Positions 24,474-34,879 of a DNA stretch of 64,000 nt are shown piece after piece (the first letter of the stretch is position 1; each line of letters opens with the position of its first letter). The stretch spans positions 248,001 to 312,000 of the forward strand of contig QRFJ01001916.1 of the NCBI GenBank assembly GCA_006176705.1, in the 5' to 3' direction. This stretch comes from Cocos nucifera. Its lineage: Eukaryota; Streptophyta; Magnoliopsida; Arecales; Arecaceae. The translations under genes and the position numbers were made by a program. A model generated the notes under the pieces. It worked only from the letters and a program-made list of their open reading frames with translations. It searched no databases and had not been told where the DNA came from.

Positions 24474-26443
24474 CTAATTAGTAAACATATTCAAATAAGG
24501 TGTATAAGGCAGGAATATGTACTCGCTTACATGATCTTTGAACCACTCAAAAAAATTTTTGCTATGCATTTTCTCTTTCTTCCACATACTTAGTGCACCG
24601 TATTTTACTCTTATGACCTCCTTGTATTTGCTATATGCACAAAGTATAAATTTGGTTGTAATAAAATATTTTTTTCTAAGTATTATGAAATAAATAAGAC
24701 TGAATGACTTACCCATGTACAGCTTAATGACATCACAATTGAAGAGCATGTAGTGGTGCGTCTTATCCCTTTCCTCAATACTCAAATAAGTAAGGTAGTA
24801 TGAAGTGAAAAATCCATCTAGTTATGTAATAGACTCAAATGTAGGCTCAATTGGCTCATATTGATCATCCCGATTCCTCGTTGGCCGGTTACGATGTGTC
24901 TCAAGCTTGTTTAAGTATATGGTACAAAAATTCATACATTCTTGATCCAAATAACTTTCTGCTATCGATTTTTTTGGGCAATTCATATTTCTTATATAAG
25001 ATTTCAGCGTTTGAATATTCCTCTTAGTTGGAAACATCCATCGATAGAACACTGGCCTCCAAATGCAACTTCCCCCATAAGGTGCATGGTGAGATGCATG
25101 AAAACTATAAAATAATGGTGGAAATATCTTCTCCAAATCACATAATATAGACATTGCCATTGCCTTCATTTTTTTCATGTCTTTCTTAAGCAATCTCTTC
25201 GCATAAATATCCCTATAGAAGATGTAAAGACGAATAACAATCATTCTGATATTTTTTGGTAATACGTAGAAAATAGCTATTAGGATCAACTCCTGCATCA
25301 ACACATAATAATCATGAGTCTTCAATATCCTAAGTATAATATCCTTATTATTCACATTCTTTGATATATTGCTTCAGTACCCATCTGGGATCTTTACATT
25401 CTCCAACACATGAAGAAATATGGACCATTTAGAGGCATTCATAATATAGCATGCATGAGAGAGCCTCCACTGTTTTGTCCCTACTGGTTCCAGGTAGAGT
25501 GATCTCCTAATATCCTCATCTTTTAAGTCAAATCAAGAATTCAAATCATCCTTAGTCTTATCCTTGATGTTCAAGATTGTTGCCAATAGGAGCTCGTACA
25601 TGTTCTTTTTAATGTGCATTACATATAAGCAGTGGCGCAATAAGTTTGTCTTTCAATAGGATAAGTCAAAGAAGATACTTTTTTTTTCTCCAATTAAAGT
25701 ATGTGTTATCTACCTTTGATTGATGATTCCTCTTCTTACCATTAATCGGATCATCTTTTTTAAATTCAACACTAGGACCATCCAACTCTCTCAACACCTT
25801 ACTTTTAGATATCCAGCTAGGAGTCTCATCTTCAACAATATCATCAAAGGAGCATGCATCCCTTCTATATGGATGGTTTCGATAAAGCTAAAGCTCCCCC
25901 GATATGTCAATATTTTAGACTGAATATTTTTTTTCATAAATCGGGCATGCTAGCTCACCTTTCATACTCTAATCTGATATTAGGACATAAGCTAGAAAGT
26001 CATTTATTGTCCATAGAAGCACTGCACATATAGTGAATGACTCATTCATCAAAGCATCAAAAATTGAAATACCTTGAATGCTTCATAACTATTTTAGCTC
26101 GGCAATAAGAGGCTATAAATAGATATCAACATCATTACCTACCTCCATCGGCCTATGGATGAGCACTATCATGAAAGTAAAGAATTTTTTCATACACATC
26201 CATGGTGGAAGGTTATAAACATGAATAAATACTGGCATACACTGTGGACGGCATTCATGTGCTTGAATGGATTAAAATCGTTACTTGACAAGCTCAATCT
26301 CATATTGCGTATCTCTTATGTGAAGTTGAGATATATTTCATTAAACTTCTGCCATGCCTCTCCATCGGTCGGATGCCTTAATGCATTATCTTTTATTCGA
26401 TTCTTTTCATATCATCTCATGTATTTCGATAGCTTTACCGACA
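24474..26443 (-). pseudogene. CACTA TNP2-type transposase, middle and C-terminal part
   Basis: Transposase cuts at CACTA ends. After the TRG-2 break the minus strand reads the conserved TNP2 blocks: DNALRHPTDGEAWQKFNEIY near 26380, then FNPF near 26280, then a long degraded catalytic region. The best-kept part, 25355-24822 (177 codons), has LKTHDYYVLMQELILIAIFY, LEKIFPPLFYSFHASHHAPYG, RWMFPTKRNIQTLKSYIRN and SIAESYLDQECMNF, matching the DUF4218 domain of plant CACTA transposases. 24785-24474 continues with HHYMLFNCDVIKLYM and the following W-rich block. Many stops and shifts; not functional. Confidence 0.9.
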
Positions 26444-26448
26444 TAAAC

Positions 26449-27529
26449 TATTGGGGATATCAACTCACTCTGATATTGATTGTCGTAGAGTCTGGCCAGG
26501 ACACCATGACCATAGGACCTTCTTAATACTACTTGTATTGCACTCGATCATATGTGGATACCGTAAAAAAAAGAAAGAAGAACAAAGATAAGAGATAGCA
26601 CATAATTAAGTACATGGATTAGACTAAGGTTTACCTCTATGGGATATGCAAACTTCACTATGAGAGAGAAAATCAACAAATATAAGAAGAACTTACCCCT
26701 TAATCCTTATACAAGAGTCTCTCAACAAGAAGCTTCAAAATCTTTATAAAAACTCTCTAAAATCTCTCAATAAGTCTCTCAGCACCTTTAGGATGTTATC
26801 AGCTTTTCGATGCAATAAACAGTTCATCAATCTGAGTTATATAGACTCCAGAAATCCAAAAATAGTGTTTCAATAGAAAATCCAGTCCCAAACACATTCA
26901 AAATCAATTTCTGATCGTCCGATTATGACCGACTCCCTCTTGGGCCATCAGATCATACACACAACCTTCTGATCAAGCTTGAATTATTTTTGAGCCATCC
27001 AATCATGACTGGAAGCTCTCCTGACCGTCAAATCATGCAAAATAATAGTTCATCAGGCCAGATTAAGTCCCAGCCGTTCGATCGTGACTGGCTCCTCTCT
27101 GAGCCATCGAATTGGATCGATCCATGGAATAGTACCATGGACCACATGAAATGGTCTAAAAATATCCTACTGGTCCATGCAGGTTGCTGTGGACCGACAG
27201 TCCATAATGGATCGTGTGGGCTGGGCGCTTGCGCGACCTATGCCCGTGCGGCTCATATGTGCCTGCACACATGCTCACACACCTAGGCCAGCCTAATGCA
27301 TGGCTGGCCTAGCGCTGCCAATCTAAGCTGCACCACCACCAGCCAGTGCCATCTATGGGCCCCTCCGATGGGCCTAAGGGCCGGCTACCCTGCTCTGACT
27401 TTCTTTTGTGTGTAACTTCTCCATCTGGACTCCGTTTGGACTGTTCTTAGGCTCGTTAGACTTCAATCATCATTCTGAACCTTGTTTTGATCTTATTATG
27501 GATCGAATCTTAATATATTTTTCTCAATA
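26449..27529 (-). repeat. TRG-2 3' LTR
   Basis: Aligned with 29111-30171. In plus-strand orientation it begins tattggggatatc and ends ctcaata. Noticeably GC-richer than its surroundings at 27100-27400. Confidence 0.92.
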
Positions 27530-27540
27530 ATCTCTACCTT
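27530..27540 (-). promoter_or_regulatory. TRG-2 polypurine tract
   Basis: Minus strand aaggtagagat next to the 3' LTR. Confidence 0.75.
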
Positions 27541-28197
27541 GACTTGATGTTTGACCTTCACCTATCTTGAAGAGCCGTGATCCATATCGCCCCCACGACC
27601 TAGGGTATGCCTACTGTCTCATGGATGGACAAATATGAGAGTTGAGCCAGGCTGCTCGATCCCACCTCTATCAATGACTATGTCCACTTTGATCAAAGAT
27701 CTATTCGAGAAGGTGTCCTACGGTAATAAGAACTTCACTCTACGATGTCATCTCTCATCCTTCCGAGTTTTTCGTCTCATGCCCGATCCACCTCTACTTG
27801 GAGCTCCACCTCATATTGGGCTTTCTTTAGCTCTTGAAGCTTAACCTCGCACTAGGCTCCCTATCAGATAGTAATATTCTCTCATCTTCTTTTTTTCCTC
27901 TAAAATAATTCTATCGCCATACATGACCTTTAGGATTCCATCATCAGCTACCCATCTATAGCTGTTTGAATTTAGTCTGCTCAGTAAGATAAGATTCTAC
28001 TTGAAATCAGGTATGTATCAAACCTTCCTCAATCTCCTCACTGCACCATCATGTGTCCTTTAGCTAACCATACCGATGCTTTTGATCACACAGCTCGATT
28101 CATCTGGTAGTTGAATAGTGCCCTCACTGCTCTTTAAGAAGTCAAACTGCTTCTTTCTACAATAAACATGATATATGCATGTAAAATCTAAAATTCA
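27541..28197 (-). other. TRG-2 pol relic and spacer
   Basis: Directly after the gag stops (28203-28195, TAA TAG TGA on the minus strand) comes ILDFTCIYHV, the protease site with Asp-Phe-Thr where Asp-Ser/Thr-Gly/Ala is expected, as in TRG-1. A broken pre-integrase block follows, then spacer that matches TRG-1 14010-14310. No other pol domain. Confidence 0.72.
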
Positions 28198-29035
28198 CTA
28201 TTAGGAAGAAGAAGATATCTTATCAGATATCATCAGGACATCATTCTCTAACTTGCTACTAGCCATCACTATAGTAGCCCTCGTCCGATCCTTAGGCTGT
28301 GGACAATCTCTGACATGATGTCTCAACTTATCACATCGGTAGCATCTGATCTTACTAGGATCCCTCATCTTGGACCTGGATCATCCTCCTCATGATCTTC
28401 TATCGCTTCGTCTGCTACCACATGCTCCTTCAAAAATTGCCAAAATTGAGTTGCTGCCATCTAAGCCCGAAGCTAGGTTCTCCCTCCTGAGAATCTTGTC
28501 CTGGAGAATTGCTGCATTGATCTCATCCATCTTGATGGGGCTCTTTTTCACTAGAAGAACAGTCATACAAAGAAAAAAAGTGTTGCTAGCAAGATCAATA
28601 TCCTAGTCTTCTCCTCAACCTTTTTACCTACATTGAGAAGATCAGTGAGAATCTTCTAAAAATGGCTGAGATGCTCTTGCACGCTCTGTTCCTCAGTCAT
28701 CCGTAGTTGATAGAACTACCTTCAAAGAGGGTATTGGTGAGGAACTTCATCATGTATAACTTCTTAAGCTTCGACCATAGCACTGTTGAGAAAATCTTGC
28801 CAAGTACAGGGATAACCACCTCATCCACTAGGTACATGCGAATGATACTCACCGTCTACATCTATAGCTGCTCTCAGGTTCTCTACTATATGGCATCCGA
28901 TATTTTTTCATTCAAAAGAGTATCGATCAATCCATGTTGGATAAGCACATCCTTCATCCTCGCTTGCCACAAGGAGAAATTGCTCTTCCCATCGAATCAG
29001 TTGATCTCTATCTTGATTGTGCTTGTCTTCTCCAT
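28198..29035 (-). pseudogene. TRG-2 gag remnant with intact zinc knuckle
   Basis: Starts at 29035 with MEKTSTIKIEINRFDGKSNF then SLWQARMKDVLIQ, a Copia Gag N-terminus. The middle is frameshifted. The CCHC knuckle at 28344-28303 is complete (CYRCDKLRHHVRDC). TAG at 28200-28198 is in frame, exactly 48 codons after the first Cys, and is preceded here by TAA. The plus-strand open stretches at 28370-28606 and 28707-29135 are shadows of this gene. Confidence 0.85.
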
Positions 29036-29096
29036 ATTCTTTGATCTTGATCAACACTGTCATGATCTGGGCAACCACATGTGCCAGTATCATCTG

Positions 29097-29108
29097 ACTC
29101 TGATACCA
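29097..29108 (-). promoter_or_regulatory. TRG-2 primer binding site
   Basis: Minus strand tggtatcagagt, one mismatch at the last base to the initiator-Met tRNA site; two bases from the LTR. Confidence 0.88.
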
Positions 29109-29110
29109 AT

Positions 29111-30171
29111 TATTAGGGATATCAATTCATTTTGATATCGATTATCATGGAGTCTGGTCAGGATACCATGACCATAGGATCTTCTTGATACCACTTACAT
29201 TGCACTCGATCACATATAGATACCGTAAGAGAAAGAAAGAAGAATAAAAAATAAGAGACAACATACAATCAAGTATGTGGACTAGACCAAGGTCTACCTT
29301 CATGAGGCATGCAAACTTCATTATGAGAGAAACAAAATCAACAAATATAAGAGAAACTTACCACTCAATCCTTATATAAGAGCCTCTCAATAAGAACTCC
29401 AAAACTCTATAAAAGTTTTCTAAAATCTCTCAAGAAGTCTCTCAAGACTCCGAACGTCACCAGCTTTTCGACACAATAAATAGTTCATCAATCGGAGTTA
29501 TATAGACTCCAAAAATTCAAAAATAGTATTTCAATAGAAAACCCAATCCCAAACACATCCAAAATAAATTTTTGACCGTCCGATCATGATCAGCTCCCTC
29601 ATAGGCCGTCGAATCACGCACATAGCCTTTTGATCAGCTTGGATTGCTTCTAAGCCATTCGATCATGACCGAGAGCTCTCCTAGCATCGGTTCGTGCAAA
29701 ATAATAATTCATCAAGTCAGATTAAGTCCAATCGTTTGATCACGATCGGCTCCTCTCTGAGCCATCGGATTGTGACTAGTCCATAGAACAGTATCGTGAA
29801 CCATGTGAAATAGCTTGAAAATAGCCTACTATTTCATATGGACTATTATGGACCGACGGTCTGTAATGGACTGCATGGGCTAGGTACCTGCGTGGCCTGT
29901 GCGCCCCCACATGCCTGGGCCAACCCAGCATGCGACTAGCCCAGTGCCACCATGTGCTATCGGTCTGGGCTATGCCACCACCACCTGACACTATCTGTGG
30001 GCCCCTCTGGTGGGTCTGAAGGTCAGCTACCCCACTCCAACCTTTTTTTATACGTAACTTCTCCACCTAGACTCCTTTTAGGCTATTCTTGGACTTGTTG
30101 GACTCCATTTATCATCTTGGCCCTTATTCTAGGCTTGTTGTAGACCAAATCTTAAGGCATTTTTTTCAACA
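29111..30171 (-). repeat. TRG-2 5' LTR
   Basis: 1061 bp; begins tattagggatatc and ends caaca on the plus strand, followed by TSD taaat. Confidence 0.92.
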
Positions 30172-30947
30172 TAAATAATTTTTGTAGTCTTGGAATTTAA
30201 AAAAAAATACCACATTAACTTTTGAGGTATACGGATTGATGTGCCATCTTTATTCTATTTTCATATTGATATACTGCACCTCCTGTACTTATTTCGATTG
30301 GCATCCCCCTCTTAATAGAGCATGCAATCATTAGGATATGCATGTATCTTGATATAAGTAAAGTCCAGCTATTCAATAATCTTCGATGCCTCATAATTAT
30401 TCTTTGAGATTTATGTATTATCCAAAAGAATGTCCTCTAAAAGCTCCAGTATGCAGTTCACTCCATTATTACTGAATCCATTGATACAACCGGATTAAGA
30501 ACTCATTCTTCACCATCTTTTCACATCTGAGATATAATGAAATATTAGCATCCTCCATCAACTTGCAGACCTTCTCCATATCCTCATTGTTTATCGTTCC
30601 ACCAACCATAAGATTAGGCATGGACGTAGATGCACCGTCATTATAGCCAATAAATAAAAAAAATATCACGAACCATTTGTTCGACTCCCTCATCATGTTG
30701 ATCGCCTTTTTGTGATCACCTCATCATGTTGATCCCAATAAATTTCATAACCAGGTTTAAAGTCATAAATAGTGAAGTGATCATTTACATCTTGATGAGA
30801 TAGTCATGGCCCATCTATATACTTCTTATAAGAACATTGGATAAGTTCATGGTCCCCAAATTTTTTTATAGTAAAATCAAAAAATATTTAAAGTCCACTC
30901 TCATATTCTGGTGAGAGCTTACTAAATTTCATCCACCCTTTATCCAT
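30172..30947 (-). pseudogene. CACTA TNP2-type transposase, N-terminal part
   Basis: The start at 30947 reads MDKGWMKFSKLSPEYESGL, the standard opening of plant CACTA transposases, which fixes the gene's 5' end. Downstream pieces are DGASTSMPNLMVGGT and LMEDANISLYLRCEKMVKNE (30650-30500) and YPNDCMLY with a broken zinc-type Cys block near 30280-30230. The gene is interrupted at 30171 by TRG-2 and resumes at 26443. Its start lies about 3.2 kb from the CACTA right end. A stop falls after residue 19. Confidence 0.88.
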
Positions 30948-31081
30948 TATAAAAATAGTGATACTGCAATTGAATCATGTATGGAACTTATATTAAATAT
31001 TATTTTTAGGTATGCACTAAATGCATCCTATCATCAACTAATAGGATAAAGATAGATCCTATCTCATTCAGAAATTATATT

Positions 31082-31254
31082 AATTCTATAGATTTATTAC
31101 AGTAATCAAACAATACACAAAAGAGATTGAAAGAAATTTTAGCAATATTTTTTTTTAGTTCTTCCACGTAAGGAGAACAAAAGAAAAATACTATCCAAAA
31201 TTTCTTTCAAAACCTTCAGCATACCATTTGATTACTGTAATTATTTATAGAATT
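31082..31254. mobile_element. MITE-like foldback element, 173 bp
   Basis: The left arm (31082-31155) and right arm (31180-31254) are inverted copies: attctata[ga].t.attacagtaatcaaa and gattgaaagaaatttt / aaaatttctttcaaaacc pair across a short loop. It is flanked by att on both sides (31079-31081, 31255-31257); tta is also possible with a one-base shift. No coding capacity. Family unknown; size and a 3-bp duplication suggest a small DNA transposon inside the CACTA 5' region. Confidence 0.7.
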
Positions 31255-31257
31255 ATT

Positions 31258-31540
31258 TGCAATTCTCAAACTATCCAAATTGAATAATCAATTGATCATT
31301 ATATATAATTCTTCCATCCATACAAAAATATTTAAATATATGGATGCCAGAGATTATGTATACTAATCTATTGATAGGTCTATCATTATGCAATACAATA
31401 AATAAAAGTAACAAGATATAAACAGTAATCCAAAAAATTTTATGCACAAAATTCTACAACATGAATTACATCCATAAATAAACTCTTACATTTATACCAA
31501 AATATTACTAGAGTTGGAGGTATCTAGATGAGAACATTAA
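31258..31540. other. AT-rich CACTA 5' region, nothing recognised
   Basis: Noncoding AT-rich DNA upstream of the transposase start. No motif or repeat stands out. Confidence 0.6.
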
Positions 31541-31567
31541 TAGAGTTAGAGTTAGAGTTAGAGTTAG
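31541..31567. repeat. TTAGAG microsatellite
   Basis: About four copies of the hexamer tagagt/ttagag. Not the plant telomere unit TTTAGGG. Confidence 0.9.
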
Positions 31568-31570
31568 CAG

Positions 31571-31945
31571 TTGATTACCGATCGGTACGGTATGGCCCAA
31601 GATAGCCGGCATGGTTCAAAACCCGCCAGCATGGCCCAAAATCCACTGGCACAGTTTAGAATCCATCGATGGGTGTTTTTAGCTTACCGACTGGCACAGT
31701 CCATGGTACGGTCCAGAACCTACCGACAAGATTTTTCTTACCCACTGGCATGGCAGGGCCCAAGACAAGTATTTTTTGCTTACCAGCCAACCCACGACCA
31801 TCGACACGGCATAGCCCATGATCGTCAACATGGCACAGCCAAGAACCCACTGGCATGGTCTAGAACCAACCAGTAGGAATTTTGTTACCTGCCGACATGG
31901 TCCACGACCGCCAACACACCCCAGAACCCATCGATGGGGGTTCTC
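31571..31945. repeat. GC-rich minisatellite, about 20-bp unit
   Basis: Imperfect repeats of a unit like cc[ag]ccggcatggcccaaaac, with tracts such as gccggcatggttcaaaaccc and gccagcatggcccaaaatcc. Blocks are separated by gtttttagcttaccgac / atttttcttacccactg spacers. The open frames on both strands here are a by-product of the repeat. Confidence 0.75.
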
Positions 31946-32104
31946 TTTAAATATTATTATAAATATTATAAATAATAATTAATAAATATTATTATAAAAT
32001 AAAATAAGAAAATCATACTTATGGCTATGGAGAGGGGGGTTGCATAGAGCTTCAAGGGTCGCCAGCAGCAGCAACACTACAGGAAGGAAGCGATGCTAGA
32101 GGTA

Positions 32105-32690
32105 GCCTGGTAAAGAGATAGATAGAGATAGTGAGATACAGAGAGAGAAGAGAGATAGAGAGATAGAGGAAAGAGAGAGAGTGATAGATAGAGAGAAAGA
32201 GGGAAGAGAGAGAGAGGGAGATAGAGAGATAGAAAGAGAGAGGGTAGGTAGGTCGAGGGGGGGCAGCGGTGCAAGAGGGAGGGTGTGGTAGTGGTGGATC
32301 AAGCTGAGGGGAGAGGAGAGAATGAGAGAGAAAGAGAGAAGGTGGGGCTAGCCGGGGAAGAGGGAGGCAAGACTAGCTAGGGAAGAAGGAGGAGGCAGGG
32401 CCGACGGTAGGGCCACTTGGAAAAGAAGGAGGTGGGGCCGATCGAGAAAGGAGGAGATGGGGCCGATCGGAGAAGAAGGAGGAGGCGGGGTTGGTCGGGG
32501 AAGAGGGAGGTGAAACTGCTCGGGGAAGAAGGAGGCAGGGGAGGAAGAAAGGCCGACCGAAGAAGGAGGAGGCGGCGCCAGTCGGGGAAGAAAGAGGAGG
32601 TGGTGTCGATCGAGAGATGCCAGGGATAAGTGCACCGAAGGTGGAGAGGAGGGAGAGAGAGAGAGAGAGAGAGCTCAAAAAAGGAAAACA
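32105..32690. repeat. GA-rich low-complexity tract
   Basis: Long purine-rich stretch: gagagatagagagatag to 32250, then a ggggccgatcgg(a/g)gaagaaggagg(a/t)g repeat of about 35-45 bp (32340-32610), then (GA)n near 32655-32672. Serine/leucine- and proline-rich translations on the minus strand are artefacts of composition. Confidence 0.85.
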
Positions 32691-32754
32691 AAAAATGAGG
32701 TGGATTGGAGGAAAAATGATCTAATCTATAGCATCGATTTTCGAACCACTGCCT

Positions 32755-33840
32755 TAGGCCTATTGTAATGGTTCTAAAATTGCTACCATAGTTTAATATA
32801 ATTTTTTTTATTTATTTTAAATAAGATATAATTTTAAAATTTAAAATTTATCTTCATCATTTATTATATAAATAATTATAATTAGAGTGTGTCATAAAAA
32901 ATCATCTCGATCCGATAGTCCTAGCTTTATCAATCAGCAAAATTCAATTTCGACGAGCATGAGTGACAGCACGATGATTTGATAGATGGAGACCATCAAT
33001 GGATCCAAAAATCTGTAATGATGATCTCGATGATGTTTGTAGCATAATATCAAATTTTAACTTCAATTGGATATCGTTATCATGCTTAATTTAGTATAGG
33101 ATGATTTTGACCGTTAAATAAAAAATGAGTGGTCAAAAGATCAAACAATGTCTGATTATGAGATGATTTTTTAGATAAATGATCTTGGCTACTACTTTAA
33201 TCATTTTTATGATGGTGATCATAAAATTCAAACCATGGGTTTAAGAATGATCTAAAACTATATGTCGCTCGATACTCAATCTTAAACTCCTCGGGTAATT
33301 ATGTTGGTACTTTTGCAAGATCTACTTAATGTGAATAATTCATATAGAAATAATTTAGATTTTATGATCATCACCATATAAAATGATTAAAGTTGTAGCA
33401 AATATCATTTATCTAAAAAATAATCTTATAATTGGACGTCGTTTGGCCTTTCGATCACTCATTTCTCATTTAACAACAGAAATCATTCCATACTAAATCG
33501 ACCATCATAACGATATTCGATTAAAGTGAAACTTTGATAGTATATTACAAACATCACCGAGATCATTATTGTAAGTTTTTAAATCCATCGATGATCTTTA
33601 TCTATCAGACCAACATGCGGTCATTTGTGGCCGACAAAATCAAATTTTATCGATCGACATAGCTAGGGCTATCTGATCAAGATGGTCTTTTATGATGATA
33701 CTCTAATGATAATTATTTAGATAATAAATAGTGAAGATGGATTTTAAATTTTAAAATTATAATATATTTTAAAAATATAAAAAATCTATATTATACATAT
33801 ATAGCAGTAGTTAAATAAAACTATTGCCATAGTATCCAAT
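32755..33840. repeat. Large foldback, arms of roughly 450-490 bp, near CACTA right end
   Basis: The left arm (about 32755-33245) and right arm (about 33355-33840) are inverted copies with a spacer of about 110 bases. Paired landmarks: ttttagataaatgat (left, near 33168) with atcatttatctaaaaaa (right, near 33405); gatgatgtttgta (33029) with tacaaacatcacc (33546); taaataattata (32869) with ataattatttaga (33710). Many mismatches and small gaps, so it is old. The arms grade outward into the subterminal repeats. Confidence 0.85.
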
Positions 33841-34185
33841 CTATAGTAGTGATTATGGATAACCATTGCTACTAATTTTACATATGACAATGGTTAATTA
33901 ACCACTATAGTAAATTGAACCTTTGGTAGTGGTTATGGATAACCACTGCTATACATTTTACCTATGGCAACCATTATAACTAACCATTGCTATAGATTTG
34001 ACCTATAATAGTAATTTTCGATAATCACTATGATATGTTAGTCTATGGTAGTGGTTATTTGTAATTACTATTATAGATTAAATATATGACAGTAGTTTGG
34101 TATAACCGCTATCTTAAATCCTATGGTAGCAGTTTTCGAACCACTGCAATAGTAAGTACTGCCGTAGCCCCATTCTGTAGTAGTG
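33775..34185. repeat. CACTA right subterminal repeats and terminus
   Basis: Runs of tatggtagtggttatggataaccactgctatag units, many palindromic, ending in the terminal repeat ccccattctgtagtagtg at 34168-34185. They match the left-end repeats at 7720-7980. Confidence 0.88.
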
Positions 34186-34879
34186 AATATCAAAGGCATT
34201 AGCACCCCTATGAGCTTAAATTATAAGCTTGATCAAGATTTAAAAGGTAAAGCTATAGGTTCTAAGCTACATTGAGGTATAATTAGATCATTTTTTTACT
34301 TGACTACTAGTAGATTGGATATTATATTTATATTTACATGTGTGCTCATTATCAATCAAATCTAAAAGAATCACATATTATGGTAGTTAAAAGAATCTTT
34401 AAATATTTAATTGATACTCAAAATGTTGGATTATGGTTTTCAAAATAATCTTCTTTAAATCTAATTGGTTATTCAGATGTTGATTTTGCTAGATATAAAT
34501 TGGATAGAAAAAGTACAAGTGCTACTTATCAATTTTTTTATGTTAATTTAATCTTATAATTCAAAAAAAATAAAATTCAGCAGCATTGTCTATAGCATAA
34601 GCTAAATACATTATAGCTGGAAGTTGTTGTATTCAACTTTTATAGGTTAAACAATAACTAGAAGATTATGATATGACTTGTAATAAAATTTTTATTAGAT
34701 GTGATAATATAAGTGCTATTGATCTAACTAAAAATTCAATTCAGCACTTAAGATCTAAGCATATAGAAATTAGATATTATTTCATTAGAGATTATGCTCA
34801 AAATAATAATATTATATTTGAATTTGTATCAACTGATAATCAAATTGCTAATTTTTTCACAAAATCAATAAATGAATAG
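34186..34879 (+). pseudogene. Sirevirus RT end and RNase H remnant
   Basis: Blocks in order: YLTTSRLDII near 34300, then YQSNLKESHIMVVKRIFKYL, LIGYSDVDFARYKLDRKSTS, and a final open part (34673-34879) with KIFIRCDNISAIDLTKN, HLRSKHIEIRYYFIRDYA and QIANFFTKSINE. The last ends in stop TAG at 34877-34879 before the usual CDP-type C-terminus. A few internal stops; nonfunctional. Confidence 0.88.

Larger units (their letters stand above)
26449..30171 (-). mobile_element. TRG-2: gag-only Copia-type retroelement, TSD taaac/taaat
   Basis: Lies in the CACTA transposase gene: TNP2 sequence reads up to 30172 on one side and continues at 26443 on the other. Flanks are taaac (26444-26448) and taaat (30172-30176), one change apart. 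LTRs of 1081 and 1061 bp flank 1581 bp with primer site, gag, a protease/pre-integrase relic and a PPT, and no integrase, RT or RNase H. The interior is colinear with TRG-1. The LTRs are related near U5 (cttgcatgcc...cacatacttgatt) but differ elsewhere, so the two are distinct subfamilies. Confidence 0.9.
7711..34185 (-). mobile_element. CACTA (En/Spm) DNA transposon, interrupted by two insertions
   Basis: The right end is a clean CACTA terminus: on the minus strand it begins CACTACTACAGAATGGGG at 34185, followed outside by aat (34186-34188) as the likely 3-bp target duplication. Subterminal repeats sit at both ends. The minus strand encodes a TNP2-type transposase (30947 down to 24474) and a second proline-rich protein (to 8175). 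Without Copia-A and TRG-2 and their duplicated targets the element is about 9.0 kb, a usual size for an autonomous CACTA. The left CACTA terminus is not in the window; the Gypsy LTR abuts at 7710. It lies within the RT-RNase H region of a Sirevirus. Confidence 0.85.

Noticed and set aside
26155..26526. 123-codon open frame on the plus strand
   Set aside because: Antisense to the CACTA transposase and runs across the TRG-2 boundary.
28707..29135. 142-codon open frame on the plus strand
   Set aside because: Antisense to the TRG-2 gag, whose minus-strand reading has clear Gag motifs.
31541..31567. Possible interstitial telomere repeat
   Set aside because: The unit is TTAGAG, not TTTAGGG, and only four copies are present.
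32077..32691. Ser/Leu- and Pro-rich open frames on the minus strand
   Set aside because: Produced by GA/CT-rich low-complexity DNA; several frames are open at once.
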